DNA of 64,000 bases from Halalkalibacter krulwichiae. Lineage in GTDB: Bacteria; Bacillota; Bacilli; Bacillales; Bacillaceae_D. The notes under the pieces are model-generated. The model saw only the letters and a program-made list of their open reading frames with translations. It had not been told where the DNA came from and ran no database searches. The position numbers and the translations under genes are program-made. Numbering within the stretch: the stretch's first letter is position 1; every line of letters starts with the position of its first letter. The stretch covers positions 2,069,501 through 2,133,500 of the forward strand of contig NZ_CP020814.1 in NCBI RefSeq assembly GCF_002109385.1, in the 5' to 3' direction. Shown here in pieces: positions 19,233 through 28,446 of this stretch.

Positions 19233-20582
19233 TTATGAATCTCTTTTTTCTACAAGCATTTGTATGCCGCGCTTTGGTCTTAAAGTGATCAAAGGTTGAT
19301 GTTTGATTTCTGATATTGGTTGTGCGAGTGTTAAACGAAAACGTTTTAAGATACTAACTAGAACAAGGACGGCTTCCATAATAGCAAAATGATTCCCGAT
19401 ACATACTCTCGGACCTCCACCGAAAGGGAAATATGTGTAAGGAGGGAGTGAGCTTAGAAGGTTATTATCGAACCTTTCAGGGATAAACTTATCAGGTTCT
19501 TCAAAGTATTTCTCATTTCTATGCATGGCATATTGGCTTAGTAATATCATATCTCCTTTTTTAAAAAAGTAATTACCAATTTCTACATCCTTATCAACTT
19601 GACGACCAATGACGTAAGCTGGTGGATATAGTCGAAGCGATTCATTTATAATGTTTTGAGCATATGTTAGCTGCATAAAATGTTTGGGTTGAAGTTCTGA
19701 ATCACCCAAGACATTGTTGATTTCTTCGTTTAGTTTCCTTTCAACTCTAGGATTTTGAGAAAGTAAAAATAGGGTCCAGGATAAGGCATTGGCAGTTGTT
19801 TCGTGTCCTGCCAAGAATATCGTCATTAATTCATCTCTAAGTTGTTGATCTGGCATTCCTGCTCCGTTTTTTTCATCGCGAGCGTCCATTAATATCCCTA
19901 GTAAATCATTAGTTGTTTGTCCAGAATTTCTTCGTTTATTGATTATACTGTATATCTCTTTATTAAGTTCATTAATTGCATTTTTGTATTGACGATTTAC
20001 TTTAGTAGGAATCCAAAGCGGTGTTGGTATAATTGACCTCATACGTTTTACTGCAAGAGTCATGACGCTTTCAATAGGTTGGCCAATGGTATCATAGCTT
20101 TCTTCAAATTCCATACTAAACATAGTTTTAGTAATTATTCCGAGAGTGATGTTCATCATATCCTCAGAAATCATTCTAATCTCTTTATCTTTCCATTGAT
20201 TGATATAGTTATTAGTAGTTTTGATCATATCTTCAGCATAACTAGTAATATGTGTCTTTCTAAAACTAGGTTGAATTAATCTTCTTTGTTTCAAATGGTG
20301 GTCCTTTTCACTCGTTAATAGGCCTTCTCCTATAATCGGTTTGAGTATCGTTAAGTCTCTAGATTTAACAAAATGCTTTTGTTTAGTGACGAGTACTTCT
20401 TTTATCAGGTAAGGATTTGAAATGAGATACACTTTTTGAAATGGACCAAAGCGAAAATGAGCAACATCCTCATATTGTTTTGATAATTTTCTTAGAAAAA
20501 GCAGTGGATCTTTTTGAAAATCTTTTAAATGACCAGTAAGTAATCTTCCTTTTGGCCCGGATGGTGTAACGTATCTCTTCAT
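19233..20582 (-). CDS. Cytochrome P450
   Basis: A 449-residue soluble P450 monooxygenase. The I-helix oxygen-activating motif AGHETT is at 258-263, the K-helix ExxR at 314-317, the PERF segment near 368-371, and the haem-binding loop FPFGGGPRVCIG gives the axial Cys394. There is no fused reductase domain and no ferredoxin or reductase gene nearby, so its redox partner must be elsewhere. The substrate is unknown; the family includes fatty-acid and terpenoid hydroxylases. It is divergent from phaR-phaC, but a link to PHA metabolism is only a guess. Confidence 0.93.
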   Translation of the reverse strand: MKRYVTPSGPKGRLLTGHLKDFQKDPLLFLRKLSKQYEDVAHFRFGPFQKVYLISNPYLIKEVLVTKQKHFVKSRDLTILKPIIGEGLLTSEKDHHLKQRRLIQPSFRKTHITSYAEDMIKTTNNYINQWKDKEIRMISEDMMNITLGIITKTMFSMEFEESYDTIGQPIESVMTLAVKRMRSIIPTPLWIPTKVNRQYKNAINELNKEIYSIINKRRNSGQTTNDLLGILMDARDEKNGAGMPDQQLRDELMTIFLAGHETTANALSWTLFLLSQNPRVERKLNEEINNVLGDSELQPKHFMQLTYAQNIINESLRLYPPAYVIGRQVDKDVEIGNYFFKKGDMILLSQYAMHRNEKYFEEPDKFIPERFDNNLLSSLPPYTYFPFGGGPRVCIGNHFAIMEAVLVLVSILKRFRLTLAQPISEIKHQPLITLRPKRGIQMLVEKRDS

Positions 20583-21140
20583 ATCATAACTCTCCTTTTT
20601 AGTGTCCTATCTCATTGTATGAATGACAGAAAGAACATGTTGGTAGAAGAGTGGAAAGTTAAGAAAAATGTGGTTTGGCACAATTAAATAAAAAATGGGA
20701 TAGTAACTATTTTCAGTTTGTAATAGAGTATTACACGGCGCATCACGTGGAGAAAGAGTATTTTCGTGTAGAATTAAAAAAATTGAGACGGAAGAATCCA
20801 TTCCTTAGGTCGTCGTATTTCCTTAATCTCATTATAGGTGCACCAGTAAAAGATTACAGCAAAGCCTAACGCTGTACTTAAATAATTTTCAGATAAGTTA
20901 ATTATTTTATAGTCTGGTAAAGCAACTATTCTTTTATTATCTCAGGCAAAAAACTCATTTTTTTAACACATGCTTATCAAATGTAATATAAATAGTATAT
21001 AAGTTATTTTAACTACTGATAAAGGACTGAATTATAGGGAAAATAATGTCCTATGTTGCCAATTAGTAAGAGTGTAGATGAGGTAAGCGATATGGTTTAT
21101 TATTAGCAGACATTCTGTACTGATTAGTAATTAAGAAAGG
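20583..21140. other. P450-phaR divergent intergenic region, no convincing gene
   Basis: A 558-base A+T-rich stretch that should hold the promoters of the P450 gene and phaR. A 64-codon frame at 20675-20869 on the + strand has no ribosome-binding site, and a stop lies just upstream in its frame; I do not call it. No tRNA, repeat or riboswitch is recognised. Confidence 0.4.
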
Positions 21141-21158
21141 ATGATGGAGGTGGATGAT

Positions 21159-21647
21159 GTGAAACGAGATATTAACAAATTGATTTCAACTATTGGGACA
21201 ACATCTGAGGATTATTTAAACAAAAAAATTAAGAATTGGTTAACTGATCCTAAGACTATAAAAAATACAAGTAAAGCTATTAACTTGCATAGTGTTCAGA
21301 TTAAAACTCTTAGAGACTATATTGAATTACTGGCAGTACAATTAAATATACCAACAAAAGATGATGTTGCAAATGTTGCAAAATTAGCAATACAAATAGA
21401 AGAAAAAATAGATTTATTGGAAGAAAGACTGTTTCGTTTGACAAATGAGATTGATCGCAAAGAACCAACTTATAAGTTCAAGTCCAATGCTCTGGAAAGA
21501 AACGTTGATCAGTTATATTCGTATAATGAATCAAATAAAACTGAGCTTGATAAACGTGAAATGAGAAGGTATATTTATAAAAAATTATTAACAAACAATG
21601 ATGAGTTATATGAAATTCTAGATAAAGTAGTAAATAGGAGGAAGTAA
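21159..21647 (+). CDS. phaR: PHA synthase subunit PhaR (class IV)
   Basis: About 162 residues, helical, Lys- and Glu-rich, with the PhaR core TKDDVANVAKLAIQIEEKIDLLEERL near residues 70-100. PhaR is the non-catalytic partner of PhaC in class IV polyhydroxyalkanoate synthases of Bacillus. GGAGGTG at 21146-21152 lies six bases before the GTG at 21159, which is a better start than the ATG at 21141. It ends one base before phaC. No phaB, phaP or phaQ is next to the pair, unlike the B. megaterium cluster. Confidence 0.82.
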   Translation: MKRDINKLISTIGTTSEDYLNKKIKNWLTDPKTIKNTSKAINLHSVQIKTLRDYIELLAVQLNIPTKDDVANVAKLAIQIEEKIDLLEERLFRLTNEIDRKEPTYKFKSNALERNVDQLYSYNESNKTELDKREMRRYIYKKLLTNNDELYEILDKVVNRRK

Positions 21648-21648
21648 A

Positions 21649-22683
21649 GTGGGGAAACACCAAAAGCTTTCAGATAAAGCTAGAAAAATTTCTACTCACT
21701 TAAATGTACCGTCACAAAAAGTAGCGCTCACGCCTAAAACTATTGTCTGGAATAAAAATAAAGTAACGTTATGGCACTACCCAGCTGTTCATAAAAAATA
21801 TGAAACGCCTTTATTTCTTGTTTATTCATTAATTAACGAACCATATATTCTTGATTTAGCACCAGGGATGAGCATGATTGAATCCTTTGTCAATGCAGGA
21901 TATGATGTGTATCTGCTCGATTTTGGAAGGCCAGGATATGAGGATAAAGATACTACTTTAGATGATTATGTTATAAAGTACATTCAAAAAGGTGTTCATC
22001 GTTGTTTATACCATTCAAAAGCAGGTGAAATTACTCTTGTAGGTTATTGTTTAGGAGGCACGTTAGCTACGATTTATGCGGCAATTTCTAAAGAACCAAT
22101 TAAAAATATTGTATTATTTGTTCCACCGCTTGATTTTGGACAATCTCCTATCCTGAAGCAATGGGAATATGTTTTAGATAATGGAGAACTGGAGCTTGAT
22201 CAAGTTATAGATGAGTATGGAATCATTCCGTCAAAAATGATGGAACATATATTACGCCTAGCAACTTCTCCAGTTACGTATAGTTCATATTTATCTTTGT
22301 TACAAAACATTGAAGATGAGGATTATGTAAAAAAGTGGCGATTAATTAATAAATGGCTAAAAGATCAAGTACCTTTTGTTGGGGCAACTTTAAAACAAAT
22401 AATAAATGAATTAGTAATAAAAAATAAATTAATTAATAATAATTTATTTATTGATGGTCAAAGAGTAAATTTAGCCAACATTGATGAAAATTTATTAGTT
22501 ATTGCAACAAGTGATGATAAATTAGTGCCTGAAGAATTAATTAAACCTATCATGGAAAAAGTTTCAAGTGAAGATAAACGATATAAGAATGAAAAAGGCG
22601 GCCATGTCTCTTTAGCGTTGAGAGGAGAATTACCTGACTTTCTAAAAGAGTGGTTACATGAAAGATCTATACCTTTAGAGTAG
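21649..22683 (+). CDS. phaC: PHA synthase catalytic subunit PhaC (class IV)
   Basis: A 344-residue alpha/beta hydrolase that polymerises 3-hydroxyacyl-CoA at the granule surface. The lipase-like box GYCLGG supplies the nucleophile Cys134; an Asp near 289-290 (TSDDKLVP) and His319 (GGHVS) complete the triad; DFGRPGYEDKDTTLDDY is the conserved PhaC segment. Its length is close to that of B. megaterium PhaC. The GTG start at 21649 has AGGAGG six bases upstream, inside the end of phaR, so the two are coupled. Confidence 0.92.
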   Translation: MGKHQKLSDKARKISTHLNVPSQKVALTPKTIVWNKNKVTLWHYPAVHKKYETPLFLVYSLINEPYILDLAPGMSMIESFVNAGYDVYLLDFGRPGYEDKDTTLDDYVIKYIQKGVHRCLYHSKAGEITLVGYCLGGTLATIYAAISKEPIKNIVLFVPPLDFGQSPILKQWEYVLDNGELELDQVIDEYGIIPSKMMEHILRLATSPVTYSSYLSLLQNIEDEDYVKKWRLINKWLKDQVPFVGATLKQIINELVIKNKLINNNLFIDGQRVNLANIDENLLVIATSDDKLVPEELIKPIMEKVSSEDKRYKNEKGGHVSLALRGELPDFLKEWLHERSIPLE

Positions 22684-22792
22684 AGAATTCGTCTTTGAAA
22701 CTTATTGAATCGATATCGCTATATTTCGCATATGAGTCATGGTAATTAAAAAGTTATTGTGTGATTAGTATAAAAAAAGGCCCTGTAATTAG

Positions 22793-22833
22793 TAAAAGAC
22801 TTTTAAACGCTTAGTCGTTTTAAAAGTCTTTCT
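22793..22833 (+). terminator. Terminator downstream of phaC
   Basis: AAAGACTTTTAAACG pairs with CGTTTTAAAAGTCTTT (one bulge), about 110 bases after phaC; only a short T-rich tail follows. Confidence 0.65.
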
Positions 22834-22864
22834 TATTTCATAGAACTTTTGTAATTGTGGTATT

Positions 22865-23239
22865 ATGTATGTATTCATAGCGATGAAAGTTGGTTCATAT
22901 ATGGTAAAACAATGGTTGGTAGTTGGTATGGCTTTGGTCGGCTTTGTTGGAGTCTGGTCCCTTGTCTTTTTTTCGTTGAACCTTACAAATTCCAAAATTT
23001 CAGAAGTTCGCGAGCCAGTTGTTTCTTCTAAAGCCTTGAAAGGAGAACTAAGCATCCTCGATGTAATGGAATTAAATGAGGCTAAGACGGAAGATGTTGA
23101 AATAGGAATTGATAGTGAACAGAATGTATTTATTCCCAATCAGGCAATGCTAGATTTAAGTGAGTATGATTTTAGTGACGATGAAACTACTGAAGGTGTC
23201 CCAATCGGCGACATATTGAAAAAACTTCAATTAGAATAA
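22865..23239 (+). CDS. Small membrane-anchored protein of unknown function
   Basis: Up to 124 residues with one N-terminal transmembrane segment (WLVVGMALVGFVGVWSLVFF) and an acidic, probably extracellular tail (LSEYDFSDDETTEGVPIGDILKKL). I do not recognise a family. No good ribosome-binding site marks a start; ATGs at 22865, 22883 and 22901 are all possible. It lies upstream of two more small membrane genes and kapB, and may belong to the same transcript. Confidence 0.5.
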   Translation: MYVFIAMKVGSYMVKQWLVVGMALVGFVGVWSLVFFSLNLTNSKISEVREPVVSSKALKGELSILDVMELNEAKTEDVEIGIDSEQNVFIPNQAMLDLSEYDFSDDETTEGVPIGDILKKLQLE

Positions 23240-23327
23240 TAAATTCAATTTATTTTCAGAAACTCGCTCTAAATTTTAAGGATTTTTTGTTAGGATAGTG
23301 TTATATGGTTTGTTAGGGGGGGTTTAT

Positions 23328-23579
23328 TTGAGTTCACATGTTGATGAGAAAAAAAGACCTGAATGGTTAAAGTGGACGATTCGGATATTATTAGGTTATT
23401 TAGCGCTTCTTGCAATTATATTAGCAATTACTATTATAACAATCTTAGTAACCTTCACTTTAATTATTATTGATAGTTTTTCGGATACAACAAGCCTAGG
23501 GATGTTTTCAGAGCAATACCTTGTTCCTATTTCAGAATTTATGTGGAAATTATTCACATGGCTTATTCCAGGATTATAA
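23328..23579 (+). CDS. Small membrane protein of unknown function
   Basis: An 84-residue protein with a charged N-terminus (SSHVDEKKRPEW) and two hydrophobic stretches: a long one from about residue 18 to 50 and a short one at the C-terminus. A very strong AGGGGGGG at 23315-23322 lies five bases before the TTG at 23328, which I take as the start; the frame from GTG 23298 would place this site inside the gene. The family is not recognised. Confidence 0.55.
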   Translation: MSSHVDEKKRPEWLKWTIRILLGYLALLAIILAITIITILVTFTLIIIDSFSDTTSLGMFSEQYLVPISEFMWKLFTWLIPGL

Positions 23580-23591
23580 GGTAGTTTAGCG

Positions 23592-23777
23592 ATGGAAGAT
23601 ATCCAAATTATTATATTCGTTTTAGTGTTATTTTTATTAACTGGCTTGTTTGGTGGGATAGGAATATGGAACATCCTTCATCGAAATAAGAAACGGGCAT
23701 TGTGGAGTTTTGGGATTGGCGTTGCTATGATCGTACTTTATTTAATTACGATGTTTTCGTTTGGCTTACTAGGATGA
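23592..23777 (+). CDS. Small two-helix membrane protein (DUF2759-like?)
   Basis: A 61-residue protein made of two transmembrane helices joined by a basic loop (HRNKKRAL). AAGG precedes the ATG by about ten bases. It lies 12 bases after the previous small membrane gene and 30 before kapB. It resembles short DUF2759-type Bacillus proteins in size and layout, but I cannot confirm the family. Confidence 0.5.
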   Translation: MEDIQIIIFVLVLFLLTGLFGGIGIWNILHRNKKRALWSFGIGVAMIVLYLITMFSFGLLG

Positions 23778-23807
23778 AGGAAATTAGTAAATAAAGGAGT
23801 TTTGTAA

Positions 23808-24185
23808 ATGTCTGAAGTGAAGTATGTACGTGCTTTTTATAAGACTGGTGTATATATTGCAGAGTTATTAGACAGACAAGAAGAAAAACAACGTGCGCTT
23901 GTCAAGGTGTTAGCTGTGTTAAAGCATCCAACTCAAGGAGATTTGCATAATCCTAAAATGGTTGATGTTCCATTATTTCACCAGCGTAAAGCATTAGCAC
24001 AATTTGAAAAGACTTGGGTTCCATTATCGTCTCTTAAAGCCTATGAAGGAGAATTACTTGATTACCAATTTTCATTGAAACAGGCAACGGAGGCTTTGCG
24101 ACAATCTCTAATAGAAGACGATTCAGACTGGGCGCGAAAATCTCTAGAAAAATTAGAAGAGTGTACAGCAGAATATTCTTTCTAA
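23808..24185 (+). CDS. kapB: Kinase-associated protein B
   Basis: A 125-residue protein with the KapB core: an SH3-like first half (YKTGVYIAELL, KVLAVLKHPTQGDLHNPK) and a helical second half (YEGELLDYQFSLKQATEALRQS). In B. subtilis KapB supports the KinB kinase branch of the sporulation phosphorelay and is described as a lipoprotein; this copy starts MSEVKYV with no signal peptide or lipobox, so it is probably cytoplasmic. AAAGGAG precedes the ATG. Confidence 0.9.
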   Translation: MSEVKYVRAFYKTGVYIAELLDRQEEKQRALVKVLAVLKHPTQGDLHNPKMVDVPLFHQRKALAQFEKTWVPLSSLKAYEGELLDYQFSLKQATEALRQSLIEDDSDWARKSLEKLEECTAEYSF

Positions 24186-24188
24186 TAT

Positions 24189-24228
24189 AAAACAACCGAG
24201 TAGAAGGGCTTTCTACTCGGTTGTTTTT
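24189..24228. terminator. Bidirectional terminator between kapB and the pucR-type gene
   Basis: AACAACCGAGTAGAA pairs perfectly with TTCTACTCGGTTGTT, with A and T runs on the outer sides. It overlaps the 3' end of the convergent gene. Confidence 0.93.
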
Positions 24229-25897
24229 GTTTCCATACCGTTTAACCACAATCTAGTACTCAAATCTAATATAAACAGATCTTCTGCATTATCTAATGAA
24301 CAGTTCGTTAGTGCCTCGATTTTTCGTAAGCGATACATTAAAGATTGGCGATGTAAATTTAGAGCGCGAGCCGTTTGACTCACATTTCCCCTATTTTGAT
24401 GGTAAACGGTAAATGTATGAAGTAAGTCTATTTGTCTTTCTTTAGAGTAACGAAGGAGAGAACCGAGTACTGAATTAGCAATATCTATTAACTCTTTATT
24501 ATTAAGCAAACTTTCAATTATTCGATCGGCAGTTGTGTCAGCAAATACGGACAGCGAATTAGGTCCGTTTCTTTTTCTCCCAATTTTAAGAGCTCTGTTG
24601 GCTTCTTGATAACTAGTAGCAAAGCATGAGTACCCGTACTGCTTCGAAATCCCCAAGTTAATGAAACTGTAGGATAAAGGAATTGGTAACGTGCTCTCAG
24701 CTTAGAGATGTATGTTTTAACTTGTAAAATTACATCGGGATGGTTCACTTCTAGAAAGATAATTAACTCTTCCTGTTGATAAGTAACCATAGATTTTAAA
24801 GCCATTGATTTAGCGATGTTTTCTGCCTCTTCTTCCATATGGCGAATACATTCATGCAGCCAATGGTCAAAAGTTATTGTTAAATGTGTCATAGAATGAA
24901 AGCCTTCCTTTAATTGTTCCGGTCTTGCGACTATACAAATATAAGGAAGGTTAATTTGATAGCCTAAAGACTTGGCTCGAGAAAGTGTTGATTCGTTCGA
25001 TTGGATCGCATCTCGTGATAGCTCCCAAACAAAGTCATCACGAAGTCGCCATTCGGCTTCTTTAGCAGCCTGTTCATGTAGGAAATGAATGGCAACAGCT
25101 GTGGTAACGTGTTCGAGTAACATAAGCCATTGTTGATGCTCTTCCTCACTAAAAGGTTCAGGTCCAAATCCGCCTACTACGATGTATCCTTGAATGTTTC
25201 CAGATGAGTGAATGGTTAATTGTAACGCATATCTATTAGAGTATTGCAACCATTTGAATTTATCGCCTAATGTATGGTAAATACCATCTTCCTCCAATTG
25301 TTTATGCATAAAATTAAGCCAGTTATCTTGTAAATCAATTTCTACATTTCTCGATTTTCCTCTTATCACTCCTCGCTTATCAGCAATTAATACTTCGCAT
25401 TCAATTGCACTTGAAACATGTTCCGCAACTAAATCGAGCGACTGCCCGGATAAAATATAGTCTAATAATGATTTTCTAATCTCTTCGATTTTTTCAAAGT
25501 ATTTACGTTTCTCTTCGTGAATAAGTTCTAGTACTTGCTCTAAAATTTCAGAAAAACGAATCGACCAATTAAGTTCTATTAAAATGAATCTCTTCTCATT
25601 CGCAAGATCAATTATCGACTTTGGAATTTCTTGAACATATGGTCCAATGGCAATTGCTAATGCAGAAGCATGTGAATCAATAACCTCTCGAACAAATGTA
25701 TAGAGGTGTTGTTCATTTTGGCTGCAGCCAACTCCAGAAGTTAACACAAGCTCATTTTTTCGTACGAAGGATTCCACTGGAGTTTCTATTACAGAAACCC
25801 AGTTTACAAATTTGCTATTAAGTAGTTCTTTTCCTGTACGAACATTTGAATCCTTTAAAATATCTAAGGCTTGAACTTGCTCCATTGAAATACTCAT
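24213..25897 (-). CDS. PucR-family transcriptional regulator, with a frameshift
   Basis: About 562 codons in two frames. The first 120 residues match the PucR N-terminal sensory domain (VRTGKELLNSKFVNWVSV, LVLTSGVG); the middle holds a GAF-like or GGDEF-like region; the C-terminus is a PucR-type helix-turn-helix (GNVSQTARALNLHRQSLMYRLRKIE). At CCCC 24651-24654 (GGGG on the coding strand) the frame breaks after LTWG; one extra G gives LTWGISKQYGYSCF and joins the C-terminal frame. PucR proteins activate purine or amino-acid catabolism. It is divergent from the operon at 26059 and probably controls it. Confidence 0.85.
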
Positions 25898-25956
25898 TCA
25901 ATCCCTCCTTGAGTTGTGGAGTTATTATTATTCTAACTATTTTCAGAACATTTGTA

Positions 25957-25986
25957 AAAAATGGATGATTGCTTCGTTCCATTTTT
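25957..25986. promoter_or_regulatory. Inverted repeat in the pucR-type/operon intergenic region
   Basis: AAAAATGGA and TCCATTTTT are perfect arms 12 bases apart, between the divergent regulator and operon. Its place suggests an operator for the PucR-type protein; no binding data are available. Confidence 0.45.
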
Positions 25987-26058
25987 CATACAGATTGTTG
26001 AATGTTTTTTCACGTTAGAAGAAATAAGATGTTAGTAATTAAAGAAAGGGGTGGTGGC

Positions 26059-27243
26059 ATGAATAAGAAACAAATTGATAATGCAACGAAATCGGTCTGG
26101 GCTGGAGAGAAAGACTATTTAGTTCATGGAGCAACTCAAGTACCTGTCGTCCATAGTGTAGCTTATAATTACAACGATATTGATGAGTGGTTTGAAGTTG
26201 CTATAGGTAAAAGAAAAGGACATATTTATGGAAGAAATACAAATCCGACAGTTCAATCATTTGAAGATAAAATCAAGGCACTTGAACATGCGGAAGCCGC
26301 TACTAGTTTTTCAACAGGGATGGCTGCAATATCCAATTCATTACTAACCGTCCTAAAACCAGGAGATCGTGTTGTATCTATTAAGGATACGTATGGAGGA
26401 ACAAACAAAATATTCTCTGAATTCTTACCAAAATTGGATATAAAAGTAACGCTCGTTGAAACAGGAAATCACGAAGAAATGGAGGCTGAAATTAATAAAG
26501 GTTGTAAACTGGTTTATTTAGAGACACCAACAAATCCAACTGTGAAAATAACAGATCTATCAAGAATTACAAAAGTTGCAAAATCTGTTGGGGCATTAGT
26601 TTTTGTTGATAATACATTTGCTACGCCAATTAATCAAAATCCACTTAATTATGGTGTTGACCTTGTTATTCATAGTGCAACAAAATTTTTAGGAGGGCAC
26701 GCAGATGCATTAGGAGGAGTTATTTGCGGATCGAAAAATCTAGTCCATGACGTATATCACTATCGTGAGATAAATGGGGCTACTATGGATCCGATGGCTG
26801 CTTATTTAATACTAAGGGGAATGAAAACTTTAAAACTTCGAGTTGAAAAACAACAAGAAAATGCTCTGAAAGTTGCTACATTTCTATCTAATCATGAAAA
26901 GGTTGAAGAAGTTTTTTACCCTGGATTAGAAACACATACACATCATGATATTGCGAAAAAGCAAATGAATGGTTTTGGAGGAATGCTCAGCTTCTCTCTA
27001 AAAGGAGAACTAGATGCAGTTAGGCAATTTTTACCTAGATTAGAGTTTGCTCATCGCGCGGCGAATCTTGGTGCTGTGGAAACGACGGTAGGTCCAGCAA
27101 GAACCACAAGTCATGTTGAAAATACACCTGAGGAACGTGCGGCCTTGGGCATTCCTGAAGGATTGGTTCGATATTCGGCAGGTATTGAAGATATAGACGA
27201 CTTGATTGCAGACTTGAAGCAAGCCCTCGATGCAATCAATTGA
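26059..27243 (+). CDS. Cys/Met-metabolism PLP enzyme (cystathionine gamma-synthase/lyase family)
   Basis: A 394-residue fold-type I PLP enzyme. YGRNTNPT near residue 57 contacts the cofactor phosphate, Asp184 (VFVDNTFATP) binds the pyridine nitrogen, and Lys209 in SATKFLGGHAD forms the Schiff base. The family catalyses gamma- or beta-eliminations and replacements on amino acids such as O-acylhomoserine, cystathionine and methionine. It heads an operon for a deacylase, a homoserine dehydrogenase-like protein, an aldehyde dehydrogenase and an ectoine-hydrolase-like protein, so a catabolic role on a C4 amino acid such as diaminobutyrate is more likely than methionine synthesis (inference). AAAGGGGTGG precedes the ATG at 26059. 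Confidence 0.88.
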   Translation: MNKKQIDNATKSVWAGEKDYLVHGATQVPVVHSVAYNYNDIDEWFEVAIGKRKGHIYGRNTNPTVQSFEDKIKALEHAEAATSFSTGMAAISNSLLTVLKPGDRVVSIKDTYGGTNKIFSEFLPKLDIKVTLVETGNHEEMEAEINKGCKLVYLETPTNPTVKITDLSRITKVAKSVGALVFVDNTFATPINQNPLNYGVDLVIHSATKFLGGHADALGGVICGSKNLVHDVYHYREINGATMDPMAAYLILRGMKTLKLRVEKQQENALKVATFLSNHEKVEEVFYPGLETHTHHDIAKKQMNGFGGMLSFSLKGELDAVRQFLPRLEFAHRAANLGAVETTVGPARTTSHVENTPEERAALGIPEGLVRYSAGIEDIDDLIADLKQALDAIN

Positions 27244-27261
27244 TAAATAGGGGGGATAATT

Positions 27262-28446
27262 ATGGTTACGATTGAGCACCTGATTAAGTGGAGAAGAGAT
27301 TTGCACCAGCATCCGGAACTTAGCTTTGAAGAGTTTAAAACGACAAAATATATTATAAATCAATTAAAAGAACTACCAGGTGTTCGATTACAACAAGGGA
27401 AGGAATTACTTGGTATTGAAACTGGAGTGCTGGCAGTAGTCGGAGACGGATCAACGCCTATTGTCGGCCTCCGGGCTGATATAGATGCATTACCGGTAAA
27501 GGAACAAACAGGAGAGCCGTTTCAATCTTGTCATGAAGGTATTATGCATGCCTGTGGCCATGATGGCCATACAGCGATGTTACTTGGAGCAGTTCATTAT
27601 TTGTCGCATCTTTATCAAAGAGGAAAACTAAAAGGAACTGTAAAATGTTTGTTTCAGCCCGCAGAAGAAGCTGAGGATATTAATGGAAAGACTGGTGCTC
27701 AATATGTTTTAGATAGTGGTGCGTTATCTGATGTGGAATCCATAATAGCTCTTCATCTCGATCCAGAACTCTCGTTAGGGAACGCTAAATTGAAGCCAGG
27801 TATTGTAATGGCAAATGTAGACACATTTACCTTAAACATTTTTGGCTCTGGTGGTCATGGTGCCTACCCTGAACAAACAATTGATCCGATTTGGCTTACT
27901 TCAATGATCTTGCCATATTTCTACAGTGTAACAAGTCGAAAAGTTGCAGCAGATGAACCAGCAGTATTAAGCATCTGCCAAATTATTGGCGGTGCTTCGA
28001 CGAATGTCATACCTGAGAAGGTTACGATCAAAGGTACAATTCGCTCTTATTCCGATACGGCAAGGGAGAAGTTAGTAGCAGAATGTAAAAGAGGATTAAA
28101 GTTGATTAAAGAATTGGGAGGTACTTTTACATTCCACCTTCATCAAGGAGAGCCTGCTCTAGTAAACAATCAAGAGATAACAAAATTGTTAGAAAACATC
28201 TTATATCAAAAAGGAGTTTCGATTCATCAACAAACCTTTGGAATGGGAGGTGAAGATTTTAGTCACATCACCAGAATAATCCCTGGAGCAATGATTTTTC
28301 TCGGCGCAAAAGATGAACTTAGACATACTAGTCTTCATCAGCCGACCTTTTCATTTAACGAGAGTGTGTTAGAGCATGGAATGGAAATTCTTGTGGAAGG
28401 AGCTCTTGCAATGATCAAAAGGAGGAGGGATCACAATGGCTCATAA
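27262..28446 (+). CDS. M20-family amidohydrolase (N-acyl-amino-acid deacylase type)
   Basis: A 394-residue zinc-dependent deacylase of the M20D group. Metal ligands lie in HACGHDGH (96-103) and in QPAEEAED with the catalytic Glu; a His in GSGGHGAYPE and a late FGMGGEDFS complete the site. Relatives remove acetyl or other acyl groups from amino acids. In this operon it could deacetylate N-acetyl-diaminobutyrate, the job of DoeB/EutE in known ectoine pathways, although DoeB belongs to another family. GGGGGG precedes the ATG; it overlaps the next gene by 11 bases. Confidence 0.88.
   Translation: MVTIEHLIKWRRDLHQHPELSFEEFKTTKYIINQLKELPGVRLQQGKELLGIETGVLAVVGDGSTPIVGLRADIDALPVKEQTGEPFQSCHEGIMHACGHDGHTAMLLGAVHYLSHLYQRGKLKGTVKCLFQPAEEAEDINGKTGAQYVLDSGALSDVESIIALHLDPELSLGNAKLKPGIVMANVDTFTLNIFGSGGHGAYPEQTIDPIWLTSMILPYFYSVTSRKVAADEPAVLSICQIIGGASTNVIPEKVTIKGTIRSYSDTAREKLVAECKRGLKLIKELGGTFTFHLHQGEPALVNNQEITKLLENILYQKGVSIHQQTFGMGGEDFSHITRIIPGAMIFLGAKDELRHTSLHQPTFSFNESVLEHGMEILVEGALAMIKRRRDHNGS

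Noticed and set aside
20607..20801. 64-codon minus-strand frame in the same gap
   Set aside because: Overlaps the other frame, has low-complexity hydrophobic content and no start signal.
20675..20869. 64-codon plus-strand frame in the P450-phaR gap
   Set aside because: No ribosome-binding site, a stop just upstream in frame, and no recognisable family.
24656..25897. Truncated PucR-type protein as a real short regulator
   Set aside because: Its last 35 or so residues are unlike the family, and one added G joins the missing helix-turn-helix domain, so a frameshift is more likely.
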